From assembly GCA_947652605.1 (NCBI GenBank), contig OX393577.1, positions 34,723,466 to 34,787,465 on the forward strand: a DNA stretch of 64,000 bases, given 5' to 3'. Below the pieces are notes generated by a model. The model had not been told where the DNA came from. It did not search any database and was given only the letters and a program-made list of their open reading frames with translations. This stretch comes from Elmis aenea (Eukaryota; Arthropoda; Insecta; Coleoptera; Elmidae). Below, one piece after another: positions 11,167 through 22,975 of this stretch; the first letter of the stretch is position 1, and every line of letters starts with the position of its first letter. The position numbers and the translations under genes are program-made.

Positions 11167-12286
11167 CGCAGCGTGTCAATAAAGTTTCCAATTTGATTTT
11201 TTTTGTTGGTAAGTAGTATTGGTGTGCTATCTCGGTACGGTGGCAATACTAATTATAACGTACAGTCAATAATGTGTGTCAATTTGAGTCACACCATTTA
11301 AGGTCCTAGTTAAAAAGTTACACGATTTTATAGCGTTCAATGATTTTTTTACCGTTTTACAGTTTACATTATGTACCACGCGATTCTCTTTGCAAAACAA
11401 TTTTAACAAACAGCAACATTTCAAATATTAAAAGAAGTATACGGAGAAAAGTATTTACTGAAAATGTTCAGCTTCGAATGACTGGTTTAAAGAAGTGAAG
11501 AAATCGCTTGAAGACGATAACAAAAGTTGGCGTCCTTCTTTGAGGACGAGGCAAACAGCGAACGTTATATACAAGTTTTTATTTTAAAATTGAACAGATA
11601 TTAAAACATTACCTACAATAAACTGAGAAACAGAGAGATTCTTACTTAAGATGTAGGCTACATGAATGTATACGAGCAGTTTGTTTGAAAATACAATGTA
11701 TTAGGTACCTTGTTTAAAAATTCGGTTAAAATTACAGATTTCGACAAAAGACATATACGTAAATAATTGTTATTAGGGATGCATCCTAGTGCTTTATGTA
11801 TGTAATTGAGAAGTTAAAGCAAAGCGCGATGTGGTTAAGTCCTAAGAAACCAATGCCACCAACGTCAAAACACAAAAATCGCGATTGTACGAGTATATGA
11901 TGGTTGGTGGTGGTGAAAAAAAAACATGGAAATCGGCCTCAAATGCATGAGAACGCGTTGTGATTTCGGCTGCAAGACAATGCGCCGGCATATACGTCTG
12001 CTGTTATGTCGCACTTTTTTGCAAAGAAGAAAATTTTCCTTTACTCCCAGAATTGATTTGCTTCCAAAGTTTAAAAAATGTTGGACGGAAGAAAATCCAG
12101 TGATGCACAATCGCTCAAAAATTTGAAGGCTGACCCGCAAAAAGCATTATAGTAAGTTTCCAATCACTGTACGAGAAAAATAAAGCAAGTATTTATTAAT
12201 CAAAGAGAAAATTATGTTAAAAAGTCACATAAAATATTTCTCACACGGTAGTTTTTATTTAACGATAAATTTATTTTCACGCTGCG
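11167..12286. mobile_element. Mariner-like element (1.1 kb) with CGCAGCGTG ends
   Basis: The mirrored ends are CGCAGCGTG...AATAAA at 11167 and the complement ending at 12286, with TA on each side (11165-11166, 12287-12288). The interior has a decayed mariner transposase on the + strand. Confidence 0.78.
11400..12190 (+). pseudogene. Mariner transposase pseudogene
   Basis: The N-terminal part (about 11400-11580) reads NDWFKEVKKSLEDDNKSWRP, the second helix-turn-helix and linker of mariner transposases. About 11945-12150 reads RLQDNAPAYTSAVMSHFFAK, containing the second catalytic Asp in its QDNAPAHT-type box, and then a NLKADPQKAL segment near the C-terminus. Several stop codons and frameshifts separate these blocks, and the middle with the first catalytic Asp is missing. 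It is clearly dead. Confidence 0.72.
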
Positions 12287-12289
12287 TAA

Positions 12290-13211
12290 ATCTAATATGG
12301 TAATCTTTTATATCAAACTTAGAAATAGAAAATATTTCTCCTTATTTTATATAAAAGCTGAAAGTGTGTAAAATAATTATTTTATTTAATATTGCTAAAC
12401 TTAAGTGGAAAATTTTACAATATTTAAATAAGTGATCGGAATAAATCGACCTGAACTTAAATCATATCGAATGTGTTTATTTTAGTTAGAAATGTTCTGT
12501 TGTCAACAAATTTACTAACTTAGCTGAAGTAGGTGAAGTTTCCAAAAGAAAACTGCTGATTCTACGATCATAAAATCAATGTACTGTGAGATTGAGTGAG
12601 CTTTTCCTTGCTATCTGTATAAATAACATAGTATATCTGTTCAAGTCTGGTTTAGACTATACGTTATAATTCTCATTATATGTATCCCTCATTTATCCTT
12701 AAGCCTCTGTTGTATTAAGTGTCTTTAACCAAAAAAGTGAAGATTTATTTTAGCCAATTACGTTTGTTCTAAGAAGATAATTTCTTTTTAAACGCTAAAC
12801 GAATATATTTGTCTAACAATAGTCGTTTTAAATAATACTCTCGTTCTACCAATATTATAAAAAAAGATTAACAACTGTATTTTACATTATATCTTTCCAG
12901 TTAATAAAAAATGAAATATACAATTTGATAAATAATTTTACTAATAAATTGCAAGGTATGACAATGTATTTAAGGGTTTTGTCACTTGCACAATGTTTCC
13001 ATTACTCTTTTAACACTTTGTATATGCAGATAGGCCAATAACGACATAGACACGTACAAATTGTAAATGCAAACGAATAAAACAGAATTGGACTTCTAAA
13101 TAAACTTTTTAGATACATTTTGGCTTCAAATCTGATATATCTTTGCCAATTCATAAGACAATTTTTTAATGGTAGTTACACCTAAACGAAGTAGGTATGT
13201 ACATATACATA
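12290..13211. other. AT-rich stretch, no gene recognised
   Basis: Nothing beyond short AT-rich frames was seen. Confidence 0.6.
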
Positions 13212-13930
13212 AAGTGTGTCCAAAAGGTATGGAATATGCTATATATCTCAGTAAATATCTACTTTAGGGAACAATGTTTTGAATAAAAGTTGTTTGGTAC
13301 TTAGTTTTTCACCATGACCAAAAAAAAAAATTTCCAATAACAAAAGCGCAATGAAAAACAATTGAATTTTTTAAAATGACAAGGTTATACTCATTTGATA
13401 GAGATTTTTTTTTTCTTTTCAGTGATGCAAAACTTTAGTACCCTTACTTAAGCAACTTTTTGAGAACATCGCAAAAAGTATTCTTAAATTATTTTCATTG
13501 TTTAGTATTTATATCTAACAAAAACTTGAATTTTTGACGGAATCTACAACAAGTGTTCAAACTGTGAACCATTTACAGCTTGGCAATGATAAACTCGGTT
13601 TTTAAACCCGTTTATAACATTGCCAACCATTTCAGTTGTAATTTCTTTAAAACGATCTTTTAAATTTCTTAGCATAAACCTAATTTTTAAGGTGACCCCA
13701 TCATTGAAAAAAAAAAAAAAATTATATCAAATGAGAATGAGGGGTACTTTGCTATTTAAAAAAATTCAATTGTTTTTCTTTGCGCTTTTTTTATTTGAAA
13801 AAAATATATATAAATTTTGTCATGGTGGAAAACTAAGTACCAAACAACTTTTATCTAAAACATTTTTTCCTAAAGTACATATTTACTGAGATTATATAGC
13901 ATAATTATTCCATTCCTTTTGGACACACTG
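13212..13930. mobile_element. Tc1/mariner-like element with GTGTGTCCAAAAGG ends
   Basis: The left end AAGTGTGTCCAAAAGGTATG (13212) is mirrored by the complement of CAGTGTGTCCAAAAGGAATG ending at 13930. The arms continue as an imperfect inverted repeat of about 150 bp. The left flank has TA; the right target is altered to TG. Between the arms is the tail of a transposase on the - strand. Confidence 0.75.
13544..13690 (-). pseudogene. Tc1/mariner transposase C-terminal tail
   Basis: The - strand reads LRNLKDRFKEITTEMVGNVI, then a FKNRVYHC stretch and QxNGSQFEHLL before the stop at 13544-13546. A C-terminus ending NGxHFEHLL-stop is typical of DUF4817-type insect transposases. The rest of the protein is missing. 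Confidence 0.65.
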
Positions 13931-15805
13931 TGTCTTAGCTCAGTTTATAGCAAAAATTGTACGTCGTTAAATCGATGTTGATACTAAACGTAAATAATTT
14001 TAGCTGTATACAATTACAACTTTTTTTAAAACAATCTAGAATTATAGAGTATAAAGCTATAACAAGCAATAAAAGTAACTACTGCTTACGATTTTTTAAA
14101 GATAAAATCCATAAAATCTGCGATCTGGTGGAGGTGTCGGGTTTCACAAAATAATACAAATAAATATTTAGTTTAGTAAAGTCCCACACATTGACTGTAA
14201 ACTTTGTAAATTAACTACGGCTAGAGATTGGAAAACCGGACTGTAATCTCAAAAACCGGTTATCGGTGAAAATTTTCAAAAGTAACCGGTTGACTACTTA
14301 TTTATTTATCAGTTATTTTTAATTATAATAAAATAACGGATTTGCTTGCAAATTATGATTTTTGGCGTGTATCCTTAAAAAATTCCAAGATAAGTCAAAC
14401 ATTTCACTGATTAAAAGATTAATTTTGGTCGAAATAATCTTCACAAAAAAGTAAAAAAAACATAAAATTTCACCCTTTACCAGATATACAATAATAAAAA
14501 ATAGTACTTATAACTTAACCTTTGACTTAAAATTGTTTTTTCTATAAGCGATTTATTTTCAATAAATTTGTTCATTTTAAATTCATTTTATATTATAAAA
14601 TGTTCATGTATTTTATAAATCAAAGTTGGTGATTTTTGAAAGATTGCTGTGAAAGCGCAACAGAAAATGTAGAGGTATATCGTGCCATTTAACAATTGTT
14701 TAGAAAAATTGCGTAAAATATTTTTTTAAACTGGGGAAGTAGAATGAGTAAGCAAGCTAATATATGTCGATAGCTGTTTTGATACCTTTCCATTTAGTTA
14801 TCAAATTACTTGTGCGTGTTTTAAGATTATATTTCATAAGGAAATACCAGCGAAATATTAGCTTTCGTTGCGAAATGATTTACAATTTTTGTTGATGAGA
14901 CACATATTTCATTCAAATAAAAACTGGGAGAATTTTATTTTCTTCCTTGATACATAGCTCACATTAACAGCAAAGTTTTCGCCTTCCTCGTAGGGATCAT
15001 CGCCCCTACCCAGACTAGTTTTGATACGACGATATAAATAAAAATCCAGAACTATAAACGATGCTACGTGTACAAGTAAAAAACAAGTCAAAGTATAATA
15101 CTAGTTACAGCTGCTAACGCTAAAATTTTAGACGAAGATGAAATTAGGTACTGAACAAAAGGACAACAAATCAAAACATAAAACAAATATAACCCTGGAA
15201 TATAATATACATTATAATATCATGTAAAGGCGCTGAAGCCAATGTTTATATTGTTCAGAACAAAGATAATTAATAAAATAATTTCGATAACGAATAGGTA
15301 CATATTGTACAAAAATACCTGTAATAAAATAAAGATTAAACTAGTAAGATCAAAAATATGACTACGCAAAATGGCAAATTAAATCCTCGGTTATTTCAGA
15401 TAATTGAGAGTGATCGCAAACTGCAGATAAAGTTATATTGGACCGTGTGCGGCCAGCCCTTGGTCTTCAGATTATGCATCACTGGTATAATGAAACTGTC
15501 GTATGCCACAATAATTAATTAAACGAACCTCTTGTCTAACCTTCGTAAGCCGCACGATCGATTAAGAGCTATAACGGCAATTATTGCCAGTTTAAACGCA
15601 GACCTTACTTTTGATGTTAAATACAAATTATTTCGGTTAAGTAGGCAGATTTGATACGAGGGCCAGAGTGCAAAATATAATCTAACCTACAAATTATTTA
15701 GTTCGCTACCTGCCATTTAAGGTTTAATTGTCAAAACTGGGTTGATTAGAGCCTACTTCATTAGTTTCTTAAAATAGTGAAAACATTGAGTTCCCCGAAT
15801 ATTTT
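13931..15805. other. AT-rich stretch with a possible solo hAT end
   Basis: At 14224-14300 the sequence GAGATTGGAAAACCGG with repeated AACCGGTT motifs resembles a hAT terminus, but no partner end or 8-bp duplication was found. The rest shows no recognisable gene. Confidence 0.4.
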
Positions 15806-15811
15806 CAGAAT

Positions 15812-16225
15812 ATGATTCATTACGATTTTTACATAGGGTTTAAACGCTTTGAGTGCTCGGAAAATTCAGCTATTAGTGAACAAGCGCCTTTCTTGACTAC
15901 AATTTACTGTTGGTTTAAAGAATTTGAACGCAAAAGTTTTCTTCAGCATCAAGGTACCTACTCTTCCACGGCGGTTACAAAAAAAATTTGCTGCTATAAA
16001 AAGACAATAAAACAACATATACGGTAGAGGACTATTAACATAAGATTGGATCCACGGCTGAACAGTTCTCTACGATCATCTGGATTTAAGAGTTGTCAGT
16101 CGTTTAGCGCCGCATCAACTCCAAAAACCAGAGTGTATGAATTTACTATGAAACCCAATAGTGGAGGACACCACATTTTTTTAGGCGACGAAACTTTTAT
16201 TCCCGTTTTCGAGATACGCACCTAT
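15812..16225 (+). pseudogene. Mariner transposase pseudogene (N-terminal and first-Asp regions)
   Basis: The first block, 15812-16027, reads MIHYDFYIGFKRFECSENSA, then APFLTTIYCWFKEFER and STAVT. This follows the mariner order of an N-terminal helix, then a P-x-x-TIYxWFxEF helix-turn-helix, then a GRPSTAV-like linker. A second block (about 16130-16215) reads GDETFIPVF, corresponding to the (V/L)xGDETW box that holds the first catalytic Asp. Most of the region between is scrambled. The gene ends abruptly where a hAT element was inserted at 16226. Confidence 0.62.
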
Positions 16226-16978
16226 TAGGGTTTCTCATATTTCACCATTTTGCTTGTCACGGGATCCCGAGAAGAAATCGGCCTTTGTCCCGGGATCCCG
16301 GGATGTAATTATGTCAATACTTTTCAATAAATAACCCAAAAAATGAAAAGAGCGGTTTATTACTTAAAAACAACTCCGTCATATTATGTAATACATTTTG
16401 CTTTATGATTATTATAAATAATTAAATAATCTTGGTAAGAGAAACATACATTTGGGAAAATAACCTTACTATTGTAATTTCATATTGATGAACACAATAA
16501 TATAATTTTTACAACGAATTTTTGTAATGTGATTTAAGAAAACAAAAGTGATCTATGCTTCGGTCACTTAGTCTTTTTCTTGATTTATAAACAAAAAGTT
16601 CTGCTGCATAAAATGCTTTCTTAGTCTCTATTGATGTAGGTGAAATTGTCTTCAGAGCATCTAAAATAAAACTAAAAATATTTTGAAGATATTAACTTTG
16701 TCATGGATGGAGACCGGGCAGTTGTACGCCACACTAAAAGAGAAAATATAAAAGAGAAAAATTATTTTGAAATAAAAATAAAGTTTTTCCATAATTTACT
16801 GTTGGTAAAGATATTTATAATAAATTCTAATAAGTTATGATAGTATTACACAGATCTTAGCACAAAATAAACGAAAATAACACTTTTTTTAAATTCTGGG
16901 AATTGCCGGGACAAAAAACATTTCCCGGGAAATATAAAATAGCTTAAAATGGACCGGGATCCCGGGAAAGAAACCCTA
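16226..16978. mobile_element. hAT element with TAGGGTTTC ends and CCCGGGATCCCGG repeats
   Basis: TAGGGTTTC at 16226 is mirrored by GAAACCCTA ending at 16978. CCCGGGATCCCGGG-type palindromes lie just inside both ends. The flanks GCACCTAT and GCTACCTA look like an 8-bp duplication altered by an indel. The interior codes the C-terminus of a hAT transposase on the - strand. It sits within the mariner pseudogene to its left. Confidence 0.75.
16509..16700 (-). pseudogene. hAT transposase C-terminal dimerisation region
   Basis: The - strand reads DALKTISPTSIETKKAFYAA, then ELFVYKSRKRLSD and a SIDHFCFLKSHYKN tail ending in a stop at 16509-16511. This matches the S-P-T-S-x3-E-R-x-FSxAGxFxTKxRxxLx...LxxLxFLxxYY pattern of the hAT dimerisation domain. 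The normally conserved ER before AF is KK here. The open stretch is about 60 residues and the catalytic domain is missing. Confidence 0.72.
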
Positions 16979-18055
16979 GCTACCTACCAACGAGTAGGTA
17001 CTGTATCGATGAAAATTATTAAACTCGGACAAAGACCAGAAATTAGCGATTATTGAATATCAGCAGCTACAACTCTGTACTTTTTGGTTGTAAAAAAATT
17101 ATTTTATAAAACATTCACCTGATTTGGCAATGTGCGACTTTATTTTTTTTAGTTTAAAATATTGCGGGATGAAGAGTTATTATCTAGGGAAAAGATTGCA
17201 AGTATTTTGAAGGAAGATTGCTTGTAAGCTTTTAAGAAGTGGAAAGCAGGTACTAAACACGAAAAAATTTCGTTCGTTTCGGTTCGGAACGAAAACGAAA
17301 GATGTCGTTCTCGTTCTTTCCATTCCCACTCATGAAATTTATTTTTCGATAACCGAAATTAATAAGGGTTAAAACTGGTTTTACAGTTTTTTTCTGTCAC
17401 TACAACCCTCTGTTAATACGACAACAATCTTTGCGTCTCCGTTAAATTATAAATGATGAAGATAGGATTTGATGCTCACGGACAGCATATTTTAGACTGG
17501 CGACCAAATCGTTAAACACATTAACACTTTATCATTTTATTTATTATAACACCCATAAGGTGCAAAAACACAATTCGATTAGTTTAAATTGTACACACGA
17601 TCTTTATCTAAAAATATAAAAATATAGTTAGTGCTGTTTTAAATTTGTTTTAGTACTAAAAATGTATGCATTTGGCCTGCTAATATGAAACCACATTGGC
17701 ACCACACAGCCTATATGTTATAGGTACAGGAAAAAAATCTTTCCACAACTTTCTCAGGTGTTGTTGTTAAACGACATATTCATGTCACCAAAGCTGGATG
17801 CCGACTATTCACTTTATGTACTTATGTGCATGCGAGTAGTCGGAGCATGCAGGCTTAGCCATGCATTTGTGGTGACACGTTGGAGTCGTGGTGGCCGTTC
17901 AGTACTTAAGGTACAGCAGGAGGCCGCGTAAGACCTATGTGTCACCGCAATTTCAAAACTGAAAAAAACATGTTTCCAAAATTTTTAAAAATTAAAAAAA
18001 AACACTTACCTATTATGCAATATAAATGAGATTTTGCAAAAAAAAGTTGGCCTGC
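16979..18055. other. Unassigned stretch
   Basis: At 17260-17345 there are TTCGTTC/GAACGAAA repeats resembling a transposon end. At 17690-17945 a GC-richer patch contains short inverted GGTGACA and TGTCACC copies. No coding evidence was found. Confidence 0.4.
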
Positions 18056-18098
18056 CGGGACAGTTTTTTAGATCATACGGTGGCACTCAACGTGTTAA
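18056..18098 (-). mobile_element. Solo piggyBac-like end
   Basis: Read on the - strand, a TTAA (18095-18098) is followed by CACGTTGAGTGCCACCG, a typical piggyBac-group terminus at its TTAA target. I could not identify the opposite end; TTAACAC at 17520 is a weak candidate. Confidence 0.4.
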
Positions 18099-18099
18099 G

Positions 18100-20935
18100 A
18101 TAAGCGAGATCACAGTGTAGAGCCTCGAATTTGGAACATGTACATTTAAAAAATTACATATTTCGGCTCAGCACGTTTTTGTTTCGTCAATTCACATTAC
18201 TTCAAAATAAAATTTTAATATCAAACAGTAAGATAAAATGCAGTGTTTTTACCAATCTAGTCACGCAATTTTGACAGTTTTTGAAAAGCGATGTTGTTAT
18301 TTCTATAGCTTGATATTTGTCACGCAATATGTGGATTTATGTTCCATATACATGGGTGAATAGAAGCAGAAATCGATATTTCAGCGAATCTTTTGACGGA
18401 TACATTTAAAATATGGCTGTGAATTTCAGTAATACGTCGAAATATAAATGAATACCTAAATGGCCTTTTAACTAGTAAATATTAAACGTAAGTACTTTTT
18501 AAACATTGATGTATTCCATTAGATAGTATAATATTCAGTACATCATTGTTAAAGATCATACAAACCACAATACAGCAAGAAAATTGAAAGTATTAAATTT
18601 AACTTTATAAAAAATCGTATTTTAAACATTTCGTGTAAAAAAGTTATCACATGAAACTTTGATAGTAAGCCAAGTTCTAAAAACGCATTAAAAAGCATGA
18701 AAAAGTTCGTGCAGTTAGAAATTCGAAACGTAGCAACAATTACCAGAGACAAAAAATTTAGCCTATAGCCGCAATAACCTAAAATACATTTGAATACAAA
18801 TTATATTAAAATATTTGAAGCTTTTTGGCAGATTTTATGTTATCAAAATGCGTTTGACATACTAACTGATCTCGAGTGAAGAATTAAAGTTTATACTCCT
18901 TGTCATGACGACATTTAAGGTAATTTTAATGGACTTGAAATGAGAAATATTTTCTATCATGGCGGTGCACGATTTGTGGGTTTATTTTTAGTAATGACGA
19001 AGATAGCGACCAACGTTTCTTATGGTTTTTTGATAAGGAAACATAAGAAACATAACTTCATTCTTTTTTGTTGCTTAAGTTTTTAAGAATCTTATAATTA
19101 CTTTTCTGACATTAATTTAGGTCAATAATTTAATTTTAGTCAATATAAATTTATGTATGCCACAATATGGTTCATTAACATGTCACCAAATGCTACCATC
19201 TTTAACAAAGTTATACGGTCTTGTTTATTTAAATAAACCATATTGTCACAATACTAAATATAAGCAGATTACATATATGTACAGTATACAAAAACTTAAA
19301 CAATCTACTCTGAGAAAAACATTAAAGATTCTCAAAAACCCCAGCAATCAAAAACAAATGAAATTATGTTTGCGCTTTATCTAAAAAACATAATAAATTT
19401 AGGATGCAATCCTGGAAAGTATTAAAAAAAAAACTCACAAACAATATACGAGCTATAACAATGTTTTTTTTTCAAATCCATGGAAATATACAGGGTATTC
19501 TATTTAAAAAGAAGATTTGTCACGTCAGACATTTTTGATCTATTCGGTAAAAGAGTAATAATAGTATATTAAGTACATAACAAGAGTTGTAAGAATAATA
19601 TTACACAAGAGCGGAGTAATTGCTTTACAACTCGAGGTGTACTATACTTTTTCTACGACCACATAATATGTACGATTTTATCTACCTATTAGTTAATAGT
19701 AAACACTCGTACGTATGCTGATAATTGCCAATTTTAACGTCAGTGTACTAAGATAATTTTTAGAAAACTGTGCTTTTTGCTTACCGTGCGTAAAGACTCT
19801 CTTACTATGCATGCACGCCGTACAGTAATAGTAATTTACAATATTAGTCGAAAAAGTAGTTTAAAAAGCTTATTCGTCTGATTTGGCTGAGCCGTTATGC
19901 AACATTTTCCTAACCCATTCATTATATGGAAGCGTAGGTTAATAATATGCATTAACAATGATTTAATGTCATAATTACAAAATATACAAAACGGGAGTAG
20001 TATCTGAATAAAACCAGTCAGTTAAAAAATGTCCCCAACATACTTAAACTACTAGGTACATTTGTTTATTGGTTTGATAAATCTGCTTTGAAACATTTAT
20101 TTTCAGATACTCATTTATCAACGAAAAAAACAAACAAATATTAATGCAATTTACTAACTTGGTTCTTACAAATATAACGGCTAAGACCAAAATCCTAACA
20201 GCTTCATCTAAAAATAAGGAATTATAATTAACCATTGTTTATCGATTATTAATACAAAGATCGTATTTTAAGGTTGTATGCATGTCGTGGTCGAATGAAT
20301 GAATACATTCAAAAGTTGGCTATCGCTCGTTGCCACTCGCTTTTGCATACCTGCTCTTGCGAAAATAGAGTTGGAAGAGAAGCCTGTTGTGTGGCAGGAG
20401 ATAAGGGCTTGACAAATGTCCAGTAATATCATCACAAAATTCGTGAGAGAAATATTTTGAGATTCTGCTCGGAAAGTGCTGAGTTATGTCATAGTCACTG
20501 ACGAGAATTAAAGAGTAAGTGTGTGCATAATGGAGAAAATGATGGGGTTCATTGCGACCGCGCTCTTTCCTTAAGTTAACCAAGTGAACCAACTGATCGA
20601 TACAATTTTCTAGTTTTGTTACTTGTCTGTATCAGGCACGAATTGGTTTTTGAATTTGGTTATGTTTTCATGTTAATAAACAATAAAATAACCCAGTTAT
20701 AAATTTATTTATGTAAATTTGTAGATATACATAGAATATTTTGAATTCACAATTTGTTGGCAGTAAACGGTACGTAGTATTATAAAGTGCAAAATCTTAA
20801 TCCGACTAAACAATTTGTGTTAAAAGTCAAATTTAATAAATTTAAAATGTTTGACGTTTTATTTAACACAAGCAATTCATAACGAGTTTGGTATTTATGA
20901 AAAATGTTAAACGAACAAAGACAATAAGTTGTTAA
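18100..20935. other. Mostly AT-rich, no gene recognised
   Basis: At 19490-19500 there is a lone ACAGGGTATTC end-like motif. At 20320-20592 a GC-richer block is open on the - strand for 90 codons and contains no motif I recognise. Otherwise I see nothing. Confidence 0.4.
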
Positions 20936-21315
20936 TTTTCACTTAGTCTGTGAATTTCGAATTTATTTACCATAAAGAACATGGAGATTTCGAAATCCGT
21001 TAGAGATAGAAGGATGGTTAAATTAGCAAAGAAGTATATTTTTACGTGTAATAAGACTATAAAAGGACAATGTGCATATTGTACCCAGTTGCTAAAGTAC
21101 CCTAAAAAATTAAATATTTAGATTATTAATTTTGATTACAACTTTCCTGCATCCAAACACAAATACTTTAAATTTTATTTTCGTAAGTTAGATAAACGTA
21201 TGACGTTAAATTTGAACCAGCCTGCTTAGTTTTTGTTATGCGATAGTCGATTGTTTTATTTCATATAAACGTCATACTGGAAATTTTATGCTACCAAGTG
21301 ACAAGGACATTTTAA

Positions 21316-22671
21316 CCCTCATAATACCACTGGGGTCATTATAGACCCCAAAGCTCTTTTTGTAATCATAATTATTAAGTAAAAATTTTATTCCAAGCTT
21401 GGTATTCTCATTGTTTAAACAACGTGTATCAAATAAATACTTAAAATATTTACTAGTAATTGATTTTCAATAATTACAATTTAAAAAAAAAACTATTCTT
21501 CGTTTATGTTTCTTTTGCATGTCGAACAAGTAATTGCCTGGTGATTATTATACAAAAAACGACTGCAATGGTTGCATATGTTTACTGGCCAATCTTTATT
21601 TACCACCACATAACGTAGGCGTTGAGGGCACTAATATCTATTACATTATTTAAAAAAAACTGCAGCAGGCCATCTTCGTGTTTGTCTCTTCACGTATAGG
21701 TTTGAACAAGCTTGTCCATGGTATCTACACCTGATTTTATTTTATTATAGTCAATTATTATTTGTAGTTTGCTCTTGTTACCTTCGGAAATTTTACCAAT
21801 TCGTTTGTATTTGATAGCAGCGTAATAGTTTTTTTTTTTTTTTTTTTTTGAAAATAAGACACTAATTTTTACATGAATTTACTAACTCCTTAGGAAGCTA
21901 TTGTCTGTTTTTCTGTACTGTACCTAGCAATGTTAGATTCTTCTCTTTCAAATCTCTTGCATGTTCGAGACTCGTAAAAAAATTACACACATTCCTCCCT
22001 GATTTCTCTAAACCCTCTTTCATTCCTAAAACGACTCGTTATCTTGATTGCGTTCACGTTGGTCACCTGTTTTACCACTGTATATCTGGCAATTGTAAAC
22101 GTATGAGGTTTGACTGTCGCAGGATGCCCAAATCTTTATGCCATATTTTTCTGGCTTTGAGGGTATGTATTTTTTGAAGGTACCTACACCTACCTCGGAA
22201 ACTAGCAGCTGTTCGTCAACCGTTATGTTCGCATAGGGAATGTATACATCTTGGAGAGCAGGTAGCCATAACTCAAAAAGTTTTTAAATCGGTGTCAGTT
22301 TATCTGAGTTTTTTTCATCTTGCTTCAGCATTATCAAAATGGAGGCTTTAAGAAATTGCAGTAAACCTATTTCTTTTGTCAAATATGACATCCATCTTTA
22401 ACATTTCACAAATGTATTTTATTTATAAATTCCTGCTAACATCAGGAGACCAATAAAGCAACAGCGTTCTAAACTCAATGCACCACGCTTACTAGCAGGG
22501 GTCGCCGGTGAGCCCAGTGGTATTACGTGTACCTTATTAAAATTTTTGAAAAACCGATACATGCTACAAAAATCGTATTGTACCAAGACATAAAATGTAA
22601 AGTCATATTATTGTGTAATTTTAGATAGAAGCTTTTTAAAAATCTCCAGCGACTTCATGGTGTTATGAGGG
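21316..22671. mobile_element. piggyBac element, decayed
   Basis: The ends CCCTCATAATACCACTGG at 21316 and the complement CCCTCATAACACC ending at 22671 are each flanked by TTAA (21312-21315, 22672-22675). The interior holds a broken piggyBac transposase on the - strand. Confidence 0.9.
21493..22280 (-). pseudogene. piggyBac transposase pseudogene
   Basis: From about 22270 the - strand reads LPALQDVYIPYANITVDEQL, holding the first catalytic Asp of DDE_Tnp_1_7. It continues through KYIPSKPEKYGIKIWASCDS with the second Asp and a YNCQIYSGKTG stretch. A frameshift near 22025 leads to LEKSGRNVCNFFTSLEHARD. There the DNFFTS box reads NFFTS, with no Asp before it, so the third catalytic residue is lost. 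A KNLTLLGTVQKNR block follows, then stops. The cysteine-rich C-terminal domain survives: ICNHCSRFLYNNHQAITCST followed by CKRN, with a stop at 21493-21495. The N-terminus is missing. Confidence 0.85.
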
Positions 22672-22975
22672 TTAAAAATATTTAATAATTCGCCAACCAG
22701 TAGCATAAATATCCAATATAGCGCCCATAAAAAATAAAACAGTTGCTTATCGTATGTTTAAAATTAAGCTGGATGTTGATAGTAGAGTGAAAATAAAGTA
22801 TTTGTTTTCACAGTGTCTTTAGGACATTTCAGGAATTGAGTACAAAATGCATTTTTTTACGAAGCACGAAATTCCAACCCGTCTTTGCTAATTAAACCAT
22901 CCTTTAGCCTCTTACTTTCGAGATCCCTTTAGCTACTTACGTTGAGAGACACCCTATCTATACGTTCAAACAGTT

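Larger units (their letters stand above)
20940..22975. mobile_element. Old, degenerate palindromic element hosting a piggyBac
   Basis: The DNA either side of the piggyBac forms imperfect inverted arms. GGATGGTTAAATTAGCAAAG (about 21014) matches the complement of 22885-22910, and the stretches next to the piggyBac (about 21240-21300 and 22690-22760) also match in inverse. The right end reads AGGGTGTCTCTCAACG in reverse from about 22970, with ATCTCG about 35 bp in, as in the CAGGGTG family. The left end is eroded. Confidence 0.5.

Noticed and set aside
20320..20592. 90-codon GC-richer frame on the - strand
   Set aside because: No recognisable domain, and it ends without convincing splice sites; left unassigned.
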